Shown in pieces: positions 23,461 through 34,888 of a stretch of DNA of 64,000 bases; position 1 is the first letter of the stretch, and each line of letters opens with the position of its first letter. The notes beneath the pieces are model-generated. The model did no database searches. It saw nothing but the letters and a program-made list of their open reading frames with translations, and had not been told where the DNA came from. The DNA comes from Akebia trifoliata (taxonomy: Eukaryota > Streptophyta > Magnoliopsida > Ranunculales > Lardizabalaceae). A program made the translations under genes and the position numbers. The stretch lies in contig CM030715.1 in assembly GCA_017979445.1 (NCBI GenBank), forward strand, positions 14,037,660 through 14,101,659, in the 5' to 3' direction.

Positions 23461-23690
23461 GCGTAGTAAGACTAGGCAGACCAGAACTGTTGAGAGGATA
23501 AAGAAGAGAAGGGTAGAGCATTTGGCCCACATCTATACGACAAGGTGTGGGCCTACCGAATTGGAACCCTTCGAAGAGAAGACGATGGCATTTACTTAGA
23601 AAGATTTGGAAGGGGTAGTGAGATCCCATTATGATGTGCTGGTAATAACCCTACAAGTAAGCACTTTATACTAAAGAGGGTGCTAGTAGA
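23461..23690 (+). pseudogene. gag-PR linker and start of protease, element D
   Basis: Reads into YDVLVITLQV near 23630, typical of the start of Tat proteases. After a frame change it reaches KRVLV, where the next codon of the active-site motif is split by E1. The rest of the protease is at 30184. Confidence 0.7.
23686..23690. other. Target-site duplication of E1, left copy (GTAGA)
   Basis: GTAGA, identical to 30179-30183. Confidence 0.9.
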
Positions 23691-24870
23691 AGATGAGTGT
23701 CTCCAAACACTCAATTATACGCACATGTTTTGGATATTTATCTTGATTTTTGTACCTATTTCTCCATATTAAGGTAATAATTATGATAAGCCTCAAAACA
23801 CAATGTTGCATGGCTTAATTATATATATATAAATTCATTTACTAGATAAATATAATTACGTGTGTTTCTTGTGCAAGAAATCAACATTTTGGAATCAAAA
23901 TCTCAAGGTAAAAGTATTTGGGCCCACTTTGGAATGCCCTAATCCTTAACTTATATTCTCCTATTTTGTCTTTTTTGCAAAGAAAAGTGGAGGCTACTTT
24001 TAGACTCTTCTACACACATTTTTCTCTATAAATAGAGCCTCTATCTCTAGAGAAAGGGTCCCCTCTTTGTTCTCATATCCAAGACTCCTTTAATCTAAGG
24101 CTCTTAGCCTATTCTTTTTTTTTTGTATTTTTTTTTTCTAGTTATTTTCTTTTGATTAAATAATCTTGTAAGAAGAAGAAGAAGTTGTAAGTTTCTCCAT
24201 GAAATGAAGAAAAGTTCTCTCATCTCTTATCTTCCATCTCTTGCAATGACATTAGGCTAAGTTCCCCTCCATTGGAGAGTGGAAAAGCCTAGAGCAAGTT
24301 CTTCTGTTGTTTCTAATTTCATGCCTTTCTGTTATTTAAAATGCTTATGAGTTCTCTTTAAGTTTCTTGCACATTTTATTCTTAATATAGATAATTTATG
24401 CTTAGATTAGATCAAGATAAAGTATGCTTAAACTAGATAATTGATAGTAGTAAGTTTTTAAAGAATTCTACTTTGTATATGTTCCCTCATTTCATTTCAT
24501 TTGCAAAACGTTTCAATCTAAGGAGCTAACACCAAGTCCTTACGATTGAGTTATAAAATGGCTAGAGACTAGGAGTTGCTCATCAACATGTTTTAGATAG
24601 ATCCATCTCCAATGGTGCCTTAATTTCATAAGTTTATTTGCTTTTAATTTCATTTACTTTAGTTCATTTTCTAGTAATTTTACATATTCTTATAAGTTCA
24701 AAAATACAAAGAAAAACAGTTTGAATTCCTTTTAGTTAATTTGAATTTTATCCTCTTAGCTTAACTCTACTCCTATTTTCTCTTGGGTTCGATCCCCTAC
24801 TTTTCCCACAAGTAAGGTAAAAGTAAGATTATTATTAACTCCGGTGAGAAGAACAACGATAGTCTCATCA
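23691..24870 (+). repeat. 5' LTR of E1
   Basis: Starts AGATGAGTGTCTCCAAACAC (family start is TGATGAG) and ends GATAGTCTCATCA. 1,180 bp. Carries one copy of the 18-bp CTTTGGAATGCCCTAA unit. Confidence 0.92.
24027..24035 (+). promoter_or_regulatory. TATA box of the E1 5' LTR
   Basis: TATAAATAG followed by AGCCTC, at the position shared by all Athila LTRs here. Confidence 0.65.
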
Positions 24871-24876
24871 GAATTT

Positions 24877-24894
24877 TGGCACCGCTACAGGGGG
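24877..24894 (+). other. Primer-binding site of E1
   Basis: TGGCACCGCTACAGGGGG after the 6-base linker GAATTT. A mutated form of the Athila tRNA-Asp site TGGCGCCGTTGCCGGGGA. Confidence 0.8.
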
Positions 24895-26047
24895 AAAGGT
24901 AAAGGTAGTAGTGGTAAGTTTTTATTTAAAATTCATTTCTTTCATTTTTATTTTTTTTTATTTTTTTTTTTTGGTTTCTTTCTGTAATTTCAATTGTTCT
25001 TGAGGTTTTAAGAGAGAAAAAAGAAGAAAAAAACATTGAAAAAAAAATGTCATTCCCGTTTTCTTTTTCACCCTAGACAGTAGAACTTAAACTGACTGTA
25101 ACTTTCTGCTCCGATCTCCGATTATCTATTATAGTATATCGGTTTGGGGTAGAACAAAATTTTCTATAAAATATGACAAAGTCAAAAAGATTGTAGTTAG
25201 TCAAATTCTGTTTTTGAGTCCGTTTACTATCATTTCTACTAACATTTCTGTTTTGCTCTTTGTAGGTAAACATTTTTTTCTTTTTTTTTTCTCTTTCAAT
25301 TTCTTTTAATCTTTAGTTAGGTTTATTTTTCTATTTTAGAAACTCTTGTATAGGATTCCTTGTAATTTTTTTTTAATTATTCAAGAAGGCTTGGGAAGGA
25401 CGACGGGTGGACAATACCGTCACGGCTCCTTAGGTTTGCACACCAAAATTGGAGTTAGTGGTCTAAGTCGATTCAAACCGTCTTCACCCTGTCTAGCACG
25501 GGAGGTAATCTCGAAACACCCACGCCTCTCTTTGTTAGTGGGTTACTCCTTACTTTTGTGTGTTATTTTTTCAATTTGCACACACTTGGAATAGTTAATT
25601 AAGTAGTAAAGAGCACCCCTCTTCTAGGGATCGCATGATAAGATAAGGATTGGAAGTCATTATCAATTTCTTGTTCTAATTAGGATAATCAACTCACTAG
25701 TCATCCAATCAAATCAAATAAAATCAATTAGACTTGACTATAGGGCCCACAAGCTCAATAGGAGAAATTTCGCTTCAAGTTGTGCCAATTGCGCTTCTTG
25801 GTTATATTTTGTATCTAGTAAGATCTTGCCCTTTGAGGGGATAGAATCAGTCTATTTAAGAAAGGAAGGTGATTTAAGAGTGCCCTTGCTTATGCATTGT
25901 GCGCCACCTCCGATCTGGAGATTCGAATGATTCAAAATTTACTTCATAGATACGAGTTGGAAGGCTAGTTGCGCTATTTCTACCCAGTTAGGAATTGTCT
26001 AGTTTTAGGCAACCTATTTAGGTCCAGTCTATTATTTTCGTGATTGT
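24895..26047 (+). other. Untranslated leader of E1
   Basis: Collinear with the leaders of E2, E3 and E4. It contains the block CGACGGGTGGACAATACCGT (short hairpin GACGG / CCGTC) and CACCAAAATTGGAGTT. No gene; short open frames are not shared between copies. Confidence 0.7.
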
Positions 26048-26877
26048 TTGATCGAATGTGTGATTTGCATTGTCATGGAGTTTAGTAGAGAATCTTGGAT
26101 CCCATACGTCCTATGTGATAATTATGGTCATCCTCCCAAGTTTTGTCCGAGTCTACCCATGTTTCGTTCTACGCAAGCCAATATGCATCATTCTCAAAAT
26201 TCATATTGGATGCCGACACCTAGCTCGTTCGACCAACCATACCACATAGATAATTGGTTTCCCTTGGATACCATACCGTGTTAGAACGAGTTCACTCAAG
26301 GTAGTCATTTTGGTAACCATGAAGATTTTTATATGCACAACACCTCGATGATGAATCCAACCATAATTTCCCAACAATCCTATGATTCTCAATATTTCTC
26401 CGAATATTGAGCTGTAGAGCCAGAGTCAACATTCAATGACTCATTTTTATCCTCTCCTCCAACTTCATCATTAGAGTCCTTGATGACTGAGTTGTTAAAT
26501 CTACAACAATAGTTCATCCAACAACAACAGCTCCATCAACAACAACAGGATATAGGTCAAGCCTTAGCTAGCATAGGAACTCAATTGAGTCACCTAACGC
26601 TATCTTTAGAAGAAGAAAATTTTGATAAATTCAAAAATAAGGATATCTCCATCTTAGGAAATCCACAATTCTTTCAAAATAACCTTAGTGACCAGTTCTA
26701 CTCTTTTGAAGATTTCAATGATTGTCCATCAATAATTGATAATCCCGTCTCAATTGAAGTTCAAATTCAAATCAACGAGGTTACAGTTCCAACCAAAGTA
26801 ATGATGGAAGTCCAACTAGGTCAACTTACTATGTCCTTAGAAAAAAAAAGAATGATCAATTTTCAAATGAGATAATC
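26048..26877 (+). pseudogene. gag: gag C-terminal remnant of E1
   Basis: The Athila gag start region (ATTTGCATTGTC) is joined directly to the zinc-finger region, so the N-terminal and capsid parts are deleted. The finger reads LCDNYGHPPKFC with the first Cys position occupied by Tyr, so it is broken. A Gln-rich stretch follows at about 26500 (QQQQ runs) and an MEVQLGQL-like segment near 26810, a landmark of Athila gag, before TAA near 26874. Stops at 26282 and 26408 interrupt it. Confidence 0.75.
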
Positions 26878-27300
26878 CTTGAGAGCCAACAAATGTTTCA
26901 AATTCCCAATAAACTAATCAATTGTACAAATTTGACTAAGGAAACTGATCTACCATCAGAGAAAACAGTTGTTCAGGAAAAATCAAGGATGAACTCTAAT
27001 TTGTTAGTCACACTAATTCCGACCACTACTGATCTAACCTCGTGCCCCATCTAACCTATTTTTTTTCAAGATTGTAAAGACCCTGCCTATCTTACAACTT
27101 TCATTCTCCTAGGAAATAGGATGGTTAAGAATTGTTTCGAAAAGGTGATGACACTAAGAACTGAGGATAAATGAGGGATGTTGATCATTTTAAAAAACCA
27201 TTTTCATATCCCGTCAATGATCAAAATATGTCTGCTTATCATTTGGGGTGAGAAATCGATCGTTGTGTCTGTAAAATTAGATGTAGGAAAATACCTAGGA
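26878..27300 (+). pseudogene. Trace of the protease region of E1
   Basis: Near 27065-27150 frames give a KDPAYLTTFILLGNRMVKNC-like segment, matching the stretch just upstream of the protease motif in E2 and E3. After this the element jumps past all of RT, RNase H and IN. Confidence 0.55.
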
Positions 27301-28972
27301 TTCGGACCTTTTGATAGGTCTGGCTAAAGACGTTAAACTTAGCGCTGCTTGGGAGGTAACCCATGTGCTTTTATTTTAATAAGTAGTGTAGTTGGGAATA
27401 AACTTTCTTTTAAAAAAAATCCAATCCTAATCCCTTTCTTATTCTCTTTCTCTTCAAGATAACTCTCAACCAAACCAATCAATCAGCGTTACTAGGACTG
27501 CAGATTAGTCAACAATTGTTAATTGAGTAACAGAGATAGATGTTGGCCTATATTGAGAAGAAGAAGGCACAGGTCACTGAAAATTCAGATTCAAATTAGG
27601 ATGAGTTTCATTATTAGATTATGACGTTTTTTTGTTGTTTCTTGATTCTTAGGTAGGATTTTATTTATGCAAAACTATTGTAGAAATTATAATTGTTATA
27701 ACTTTCAATCTTTTTAGATAAGTTGTAACAAGATTTTACACTTTAATGCCCAATCCGTTTCAGGTGTGATCTAACATTTTTCTCTCTTTCCTTACTGCAT
27801 GTATATTGAGGACAATATTTCATTTAGGTTTGGGGATATTAGGTTAGCTCACAAGTGCATTGCATATCATTCTAGTTTAGTTTCATATTTCATTCTAGTT
27901 TAGATTCATTTCAAAAAAAAAAATTTTAAAATATTTAACACTTTCTAAATATTTTCTTCAAAATCTTTGTATGTACTTTTTACAAATGAATTTTAAATAT
28001 CTGGCTCATGTCCTAACTTTTGATCATAAGTTCTTTTTGGTTGTTCCTCATTAAGAAAATCATGAAAAAAATTACTTTGAAAAATTTACTTTTGATTGAG
28101 TACTTGAAAAAATAAGATTTTATGGAATAAGAGTTGACGATTTTCTTTGTCTAGAGTATTAGAGGAAACCTAGTTTAGTGAACTATGACTTCCTTGTCCT
28201 TTGGTTGGCTGATTAGAAGAAAAACATAATTAGGGTAATATGACTTGGACAGCAACCATAGGATTAAACTGGGTACCTTGAAAAGGGTTACCTGTTTTTT
28301 GTAAAAAGAACATCAGAAAATGGTGAAGTATGAAAAAGTTGAAAAAATAAAAAACAGAAAGATGTGAAAAAGACCAAAGTAAAGTAAAATGTTAGAACTG
28401 AAAAAATACAAAAATGAAAAAAGTCCAATGAGACCAATTAGTTCAGTAGGGTGAAAGCAGTCAATGGTAAAAACGTGAGTATACTGGAATATCACAGAAA
28501 AAACCCCTTAGAGGTTTTAAAGTGAACATCCACACCTCTCACAATCTTAGACATTATGCTTAGTTTCGAGTTAGAACTTAGGTAGAACCGACCATTCTTA
28601 GCAATTAGGAGGTAAAATCTTGTTTCTTAAAAAAATGTTATTTTTAAAAAGAAAAAAACTCAGAAAATCGCACAAGCACTCAAGTTATCTTTCAAATTTT
28701 ATAAAATGAGGAATAAAAACTTAGAACTTTGTTCAAACATAAATGACTTTTGATTGATTTGTGAAATATCATTATGTTCGTCTTATATACTTTGATTTTG
28801 ATTTTGATATTGCTGTAAAGTGTTGGAATTTTGTGGGTATATTTTTTGCAAACCTTCACGAGTCAAACTCGTCTACTAAGGGTAACCTAGCGGTTCAAGG
28901 GCTTGCTGCATTCGCTAAATGCAGTCGAGGTGCCTGCGAAAGTGGTAGTTTTATTTTTTAGGGACTAGAAAA
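27301..28972 (+). other. 3' untranslated region of E1
   Basis: Begins with the conserved AAAGACGTTAAACTTAGCGC. An internal purine block (TTAGGTTTGGGGATA at 27824-27838) matches the second PPT-like site of E3 but is mutated. The stem-loop CTGCATT-CGCTA-AATGCAG is at 28906-28924. No open frame of note. Confidence 0.7.
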
Positions 28973-28989
28973 AGGTAAGTTTGGGGGTG
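28973..28989 (+). other. Polypurine tract of E1
   Basis: AGGTAAGTTTGGGGGTG directly before the 3' LTR. Confidence 0.8.
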
Positions 28990-30178
28990 TGATGAGTATC
29001 TCCAAACACTCAATTATACACACATTTTCCAGATATTTATCTTGATTTTTGTACCTATTTTTCCATATTAAGGTAATAATCATGATAAGCCTCAAAACAC
29101 AATGTTGCATGTTAATTAGACTTAATTATATATATTCATTTACTAGATAAATATAATTACGTGTGTTTCTTGTACAGGAATCAACATTTTAGAATTAAAA
29201 TTTCCAGGTAAAAGCATTTGAGCCCACTTTGGAATTCCCTAATCCTTAACTCATATTCTCTTCTTTTGTCTTTTTGTGCAAAGAAAAGTGGAGGCTACTT
29301 TTAGACTCTTCTACACACATTTTTCTTTATAAATAGAGTCTCCATCTCTAGAGAAAGGGTCCCTTCTTAGTTCTCTTATCCAAGACTCTTTTAATCTAAG
29401 GCTCTTAGCCTATTCTCTTATTTTTTGTATTTTTATCTTCTACTTATTTTCTTTTGATTAAATAGTCTTGTAAGAAATAAAAGAAGAAGAAATTGTAAGT
29501 TTCTCCATTAAATGAAGAAAAGTTCTTTCATCTTTTATCTTCCCTCTCTTGCAATGACATTAGGCCAAGTTCCCCTCCATTGGAGAGTGGAAAAACCTAG
29601 AGCAAGTTCTTGTATTGTTTCTAATTTCATACCTTTCTTTTATTTAAAATGCTTATGAGTTCTCTTTAAGTTTCTTGCACCTTTTATTCTTAATATAGAT
29701 ACTTTATGCTTAGATTAGATCAAGATAAAGTATGCTTAAACTAGATAATTGGTAGTAGAAAATTTTCAAAGAATTTTACTTTGTTTATGTTCCCTCATTT
29801 CATTTCATTTGCAAAATTTTTTGATCTAAGGAGCTAATACCAAGCCCTTACGATTGAGTTATAAAAAGGCTAGAGACTAGGAATCACTCATCAACATGTT
29901 TTAGGTAGATTCACCTCCAATGATGCCTTAATTTCATAAATTTACTTGCTTTTAATTTCATTTACTTTAATTCATTTTCTAGCAATTTTACATCTTCTTA
30001 TAAGTTCAAAAATACAAAAAAAAATAGTTTTAATTCCTTTTAGTTAATTTGAATTTTATCCTCTTAGCTTAACTCTACTCCTTCTTTTTCTTGGGTTCGA
30101 TCCCCTACTTGTCCCACAAGTAAGGTAAAAGTAAGATTATTATTAACTCCGGTAAGAAGAACAACGATAGTCTCATCT
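28990..30178 (+). repeat. 3' LTR of E1
   Basis: TGATGAGTATCTCCAAACAC ... GATAGTCTCATCT, 1,189 bp; the last base is T where the family has A. It differs from the 5' LTR at scattered positions. Confidence 0.92.
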
Positions 30179-30183
30179 GTAGA
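30179..30183. other. Target-site duplication of E1, right copy (GTAGA)
   Basis: Matches 23686-23690. Confidence 0.9.
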
Positions 30184-30692
30184 CAACGACAGTTCGGTGG
30201 ATATCTTATAAACGCCAGCCTTCTTAAAGATGGGTCTCAGCAGGAGTGTTCTTGCCCTAGCAGGAGCGCTGTTGGTCGACTTCGATGGGAGATTTAGTCA
30301 GTCCTAGGGGGAGATAGTATTACCAGTCAAAACAGGGCCAATAACCTTGATAACTCGATTTGTAGTTGTTGAAGCAAGTTCTCCGTACAATGCCATCCTG
30401 GGCATATGGTGGACACATGAGATGAGAGCGGTCTTGTCCACCTATTATGAAGTTCTAAGGTTTCCCATACCACAGGGGATGTGGGATGCTAAAAGCGACC
30501 AAGTAACAGTACAGATGTATGCGCTAAGCAGGAAAGAATTGATTGAAGACAAAGTTCAACAATAGCAATTACAATGGGAGGAGACCACACTTGTTGGACT
30601 CCCATGTTTGAAAGGAATACAGATGGTAGACGTTGGAAAAGGAAAGTAGATAGGACTAGGGGCCGAGCTGGAACCATGGGAGTTAATAATTC
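30184..30692 (+). pseudogene. Protease and C-terminal extension of element D
   Basis: Continues the aspartic protease cut by E1. The active-site region reads VDNDSSVDIL where relatives have VDNGSS, so Gly has become Asp. Then come LPVKTGPITLITRFVVVEAS, SPYNAILGIWW (the conserved flap-side segment of Tat proteases) and RAVLSTYYEVLRFPIPQGMW. Stops occur at 30212, 30308 and 30563. The last bases before 30693 may not be original (see the E2 junction). The protease would cleave the gag-pol polyprotein; this copy is inactive. Confidence 0.75.
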
Positions 30693-31904
30693 TGGTTCGA
30701 CTATCGTTGTTCTTCTCACCGGAGTTAATAATAATCTTAGTTTTACCTTACTTGTGGGGCAAGTAGGGGATCGAACCCAAGAGAAAGGAGGAATAGAGCT
30801 AAGCTAAGAAGATAAAATTCAAATTAACTAAAAGGAATTAAAACTATTTTTCTTTGTATTTTTGAACTTATAAGAAGATGTAAAATTGCTAGAAAATAAA
30901 CTAAAGTAAATGAAATTAAAAGTAAGTAAACTTATGACTTAAAACACCATTGGAGGTGGATCTACCTAAAACATGTTAATGAGCAATTCCTAGTCTCTAG
31001 CCTTTTTATAACTCAATCATAAGGGGTTGGTGTTAACTCCTTAAATCGGAAAGTTTTACAAATAAAATAAAATAAGGGAACAAAAACAAAGTAGAATTCT
31101 TTGAAAACTTCTTACTACCAATTATCTAATTTAAGCATACTTTATCTTGATCTAATCTAAGCATAAAGTATCTATATTAAGAATAAAAGGTGCAAGAAAC
31201 TTAAAGAGAATTCATAAGCATTTTAAATAAAAGAAAGGCATAAAATTAGAAATAACACAAAAACTTGCTCTAGGCTTTTCCACTCTCCAATGGAGGGGAA
31301 CTTAGCCTAATGTCATTACCAGAGAGGGAAGATAAGAGATGAAAGAACTTTTCTTCATTTCATGGAGAAAATTACAACTTCTTCTTCTTCTACTTCTTAC
31401 AAGACTATTTAACCAAAAGAAAATAACTAGAAAATGAAAATACAAAAAATAAGAGAATAGGCTAAGAGCCTTAGATTAAAGGAGTCTTGGATAAGAGAAC
31501 CAAGATGGGACCCTTTCTCTAGAAATGAAGGCTTTATTTATAGATAAAATGTGTGTAAAAGAGTCTAAAAGTAGCCTCCACTTTTCTTTGCACAAAAAGA
31601 CAAAATAGGAGAATATGAGTTAAGGATTAGGGCATTCCAAAGGATAAGGGCATTCCAAAGTGAGCCCAAATTCTTTTGTTTTGAGATTTTGATTCCAATT
31701 TGTTGATTTTCTGCACAAGAAACACACGTAATTAGATTTATCTAGTAAATGAATTTATTTATATATAATTAAACCTAATTAACATGCAACGTGGTGATTT
31801 GAGGCTTATCATGATTATTATCTTAATATGAATAAATAGGTATAAAAATCAAGATAAATATCCGAAAAATGTGTGTATAAGTGAGTGTTTGGAAACACTC
31901 ATCA
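30693..31904 (-). repeat. 3' LTR of E2
   Basis: Plus strand TGGTTCGACTATCGTTG ... GGAAACACTCATCA, 1,212 bp. Two copies of the 18-bp GGAATGCCC unit at about 31626-31660. Confidence 0.9.
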
Positions 31905-31918
31905 CACCCCCAAACTTA
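31905..31918 (-). other. Polypurine tract of E2
   Basis: Minus strand TAAGTTTGGGGGTG directly before the 3' LTR. Confidence 0.8.
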
Positions 31919-33180
31919 CCTTTTTCTAGTTCCTAGAAAATAAAACTGCCACTTTCGCAGGCACCTCGACTGTAGTTAGCTAATGCAGCAAGCCCTTGAA
32001 CCGCTAGGTTATCCCTAGTGGATGAGTTTGATTCGTGAGGGTTTGCAGAAAATATACCCACAAAATTTGAAAACAACTTTGAAGTAAAAATAGTCAAAAT
32101 CAAAACTTATATTGAAAAGCACAAGTCTTTTTTTTTTTTGTCAATCAATTGGAAGTACTGCTTGGTATAGAGTCCCAACCCTTATTTCTCTATGACAAAA
32201 TTTAGACTTAAATTGACCTTTGAGCGATAGTGATTCTAACTTAAAAATTTAAGAGATTCGATTTCCTCAAATGAGTTTCAACCTTCTAACTTCTCAAGAA
32301 TAGTTGGAGTAACTTAGGGTTTAATTCTAAACTTAACATCCTGTCTGGGGTAGTGAGAAGTGTGGATATTCACTTTAATACCTCTTAGGGGCTTTATCTG
32401 TGATATTCCAATATACTCACATTTTTACACTTGATGGCTTTCACCCTACTAAAACTTTACATAAACTTTTAGATCTTTGATATTTTTTTTTTTGAAATGT
32501 CTTTTTTTTTTTCTATTACTTTTTCATTCTTTTTCTAAGAAAAGTAGGCAGCCCTTTTCAAGGTACCCTGTCTAATTCAATGGTTGTTGTACAAGGTGTA
32601 TACAACCCAGTTCTGTTTTTCTTTTAATCAGCCAACCAATAGAACAAAGAAGTCAAAATTCATCAAACCTAATTTTTCCTTAAACTCTAGGTAGAAAGAA
32701 GGTAATAAGCTCTTTTAATACAATCTAGATTCTTGGTAACCTTATTAGAAGTGACTATAAACCAAAAGATAACTTTGCTCTAATTTTTGCCTAAGAGAAA
32801 CACAAATGGGGACTCCAGATCATAGCTTCCAATGAAAGACTGATTAAATATTTTTAACTAAGTGCTTAAAGATACAAGCTAAGATTTTGAGTAAAATACA
32901 ACAAAGTCGCCAACTAAATATTTTTCAAATTTTTTTTTTTTTTTTTTTATAAAGAAGAAAATAATAAGTGGAAATCCGACCCACACACCCCCAAACTTAA
33001 ACATTATATTGTCCTCAATATTTCAACATATACATGCAAAAGTAAAATTGAAATTGACAAAATGAAATGAAGTGGGTTAGATAGCACCTGAGACAGACCC
33101 TATAGTCCTGTTGATATTTAACACAATGTCCCTTGAAGTGCATGGATTGCCTCCCAAAAGCGCTAAGTTTAACGTCTTTA
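31919..33180 (-). other. 3' untranslated region of E2
   Basis: Collinear with 57710-58940 of E3. It holds the second PPT-like site (minus strand TTAAGTTTGGGGGTGTG, 32984-33000) and a mutated version of the stem-loop at 31971-31989 (right arm ACTACAG instead of AATGCAG). No gene. Confidence 0.7.
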
Positions 33181-33197
33181 GCTAGACGAAAACATAG

Positions 33198-34888
33198 TTA
33201 ATTTTGATAGACGGGATCATCGAGAAAAAGAACTTCTTCCTGCGGAACATACTCGAGAAATGGTTTGAGACGTTGGCCATTCACTTTGAAAGTTGATCCG
33301 TCCTTAGGATTAAGGACTTCAATAGCACCATGAGGGTAAACTGTTTGGATAATATATGGGCCAGTCCATCGAGACTTAAGTTTTCCTGGAAAAAGGTAGA
33401 GTCTATTTTCATACAACAAAACTCTTTAATTAGGAATGAAATTCCTCCTAAGAATGTGCCTATCGTGAAAGAATTTGGTACACTCTTGTACCTTTTGGCA
33501 CAATCATACGAGTCATTTCTAATATCTTCTAACTCGTCTAGTTGTAACTTTCGCTTATCACCGGCTTTATCCAAATCAAAGTTGAGGCGTTTGATCGCCC
33601 AATATGCACGATGTTCTAGTTCTACCGGGAGATGGCAGGCCTTGCCAAAAACTAACCGGTAGGGAGACATCCCTATGGGTGTCTTGAATGTAGTCCTATA
33701 GGCCCAGAGTGAATCACTCAATCTCAAAGACTAATCTTTCCTTGAAGGATTGACTGTTTTTTCTAAGATAGTCTTTATTTCCTTGTTAGAAATCTCCACT
33801 TGTCCACTTGTTTGTGGGTGGTAAGGTGTGGCAACCTTATGCGTTATGAGATATTTCTTCATCAACGCAGCAAAGATCTTGTTGCAAAAATGCGAGCCAC
33901 CATCACATATGATAGCTCGCGGGTACCAAATCTTGAAAAAATTATCTCCTTGATGAATTTTATCACAATCTTGTGATCGTTAGTTCTACATGCCACAGCT
34001 TCGACCCATTTTGACACATAGTCAACGGCAACTAGGATGTATTGGTAACCCTAGGAGATAGGAAAAGGTCTCATGAAGTCTATACCCCACACGTCAAAAA
34101 TTTCGATGATCAGTATAGGATTTTGAGGCATTTCATTTCTCTTAGAGATTTTTCCTAATCTTTGACATCTATCACAAGATTTACTAAACTCGTGGGCATC
34201 ACGAAAAATACTAGGCCAGAAAAAACCGCATTGTAGGATTTTCATGACGGTCTTCTTACCACTAAAGTGCCCTCCGCAGGCATGATTATGGCAAAACTCT
34301 AGGATACCGACTCTCGGATGGCTTGTTAACTATCCTAGACAAGTGATCAGCTACGATATTTTCTGCCCCTTTTTTGTCTCGAATCTCGAGATCAAACTCT
34401 TGTAGAAGTAGAATCCAACGGATTAACCTTGCTTTAGCATCTTTCTTTGATAGAAGTTACTTCAATGCTGCGTGGTCTGTGTAGATCACGACTTTAGATC
34501 CTATGAGGTAGGGGCGGAATTTTTCAATGGCATAGACCACTGCTAGCATTTCCTTCTCTGTTGTAGAGTAATTAAGCTGAGCATCGTTTAGGGTTTTTCT
34601 AGCATATTGGATAACATGAGGTTGTTTTTCAATTCACTGACCCAAAACAGCGCCTATTGCATAATCTGAAGTGTCGCACATAACTTCGAATGGAATGCTC
34701 CAGTTTGGAGGTTGAATAATGGGTGTCGAGGTTAACTCAGACTTGAGTTTGTTGAACGCAGAGAGACATGACTCTGAAATGTCGAAAGGAACATCTTTTC
34801 CCAATAGCTCACATAAAGGTTTCGAGATTTTCTCAAAATCTTTAATGAATCTACGATAGAAACCTGCATGGCCTAGGAATGACCTAAT
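33198..34888 (-). pseudogene. RNase H and integrase of E2 (decayed)
   Basis: Continues the pol frame past a stop. RNase H similarity runs from about 34880 to 34330 ([20 protein letters not shown]) with stops. About 240 bp are then missing compared with E3, removing the linker and the first part of the IN zinc-finger domain. The finger remainder ([10 protein letters not shown] near 34165), the core and the C-terminal domain (33727-33198, [28 protein letters not shown]) follow in different frames. Integrase would join cDNA ends to the target; this copy cannot be translated as one protein. Confidence 0.82.

Larger units (their letters stand above)
23691..30178 (+). mobile_element. E1: Athila-type deletion derivative inserted in the D protease
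   Basis: 6,488 bp between GTAGA duplications. LTRs are 23691-24870 and 28990-30178. The PBS is of the tRNA-Asp type. Only the C-terminal part of gag and a trace of PR remain; RT, RNase H and IN are gone. The region after IN resumes at about 27310 with the Athila mark AAAGACGTTAAACTTAGCGC. Its coding remains differ clearly from those of E2-E4, so it belongs to a different branch or is older. Both outermost bases are altered (A...T instead of T...A). Confidence 0.92.

Noticed and set aside
24877..24894. tRNA-like matches near the LTR ends
   Set aside because: These are primer-binding sites complementary to tRNA 3' ends; no cloverleaf can be formed from the surrounding bases.
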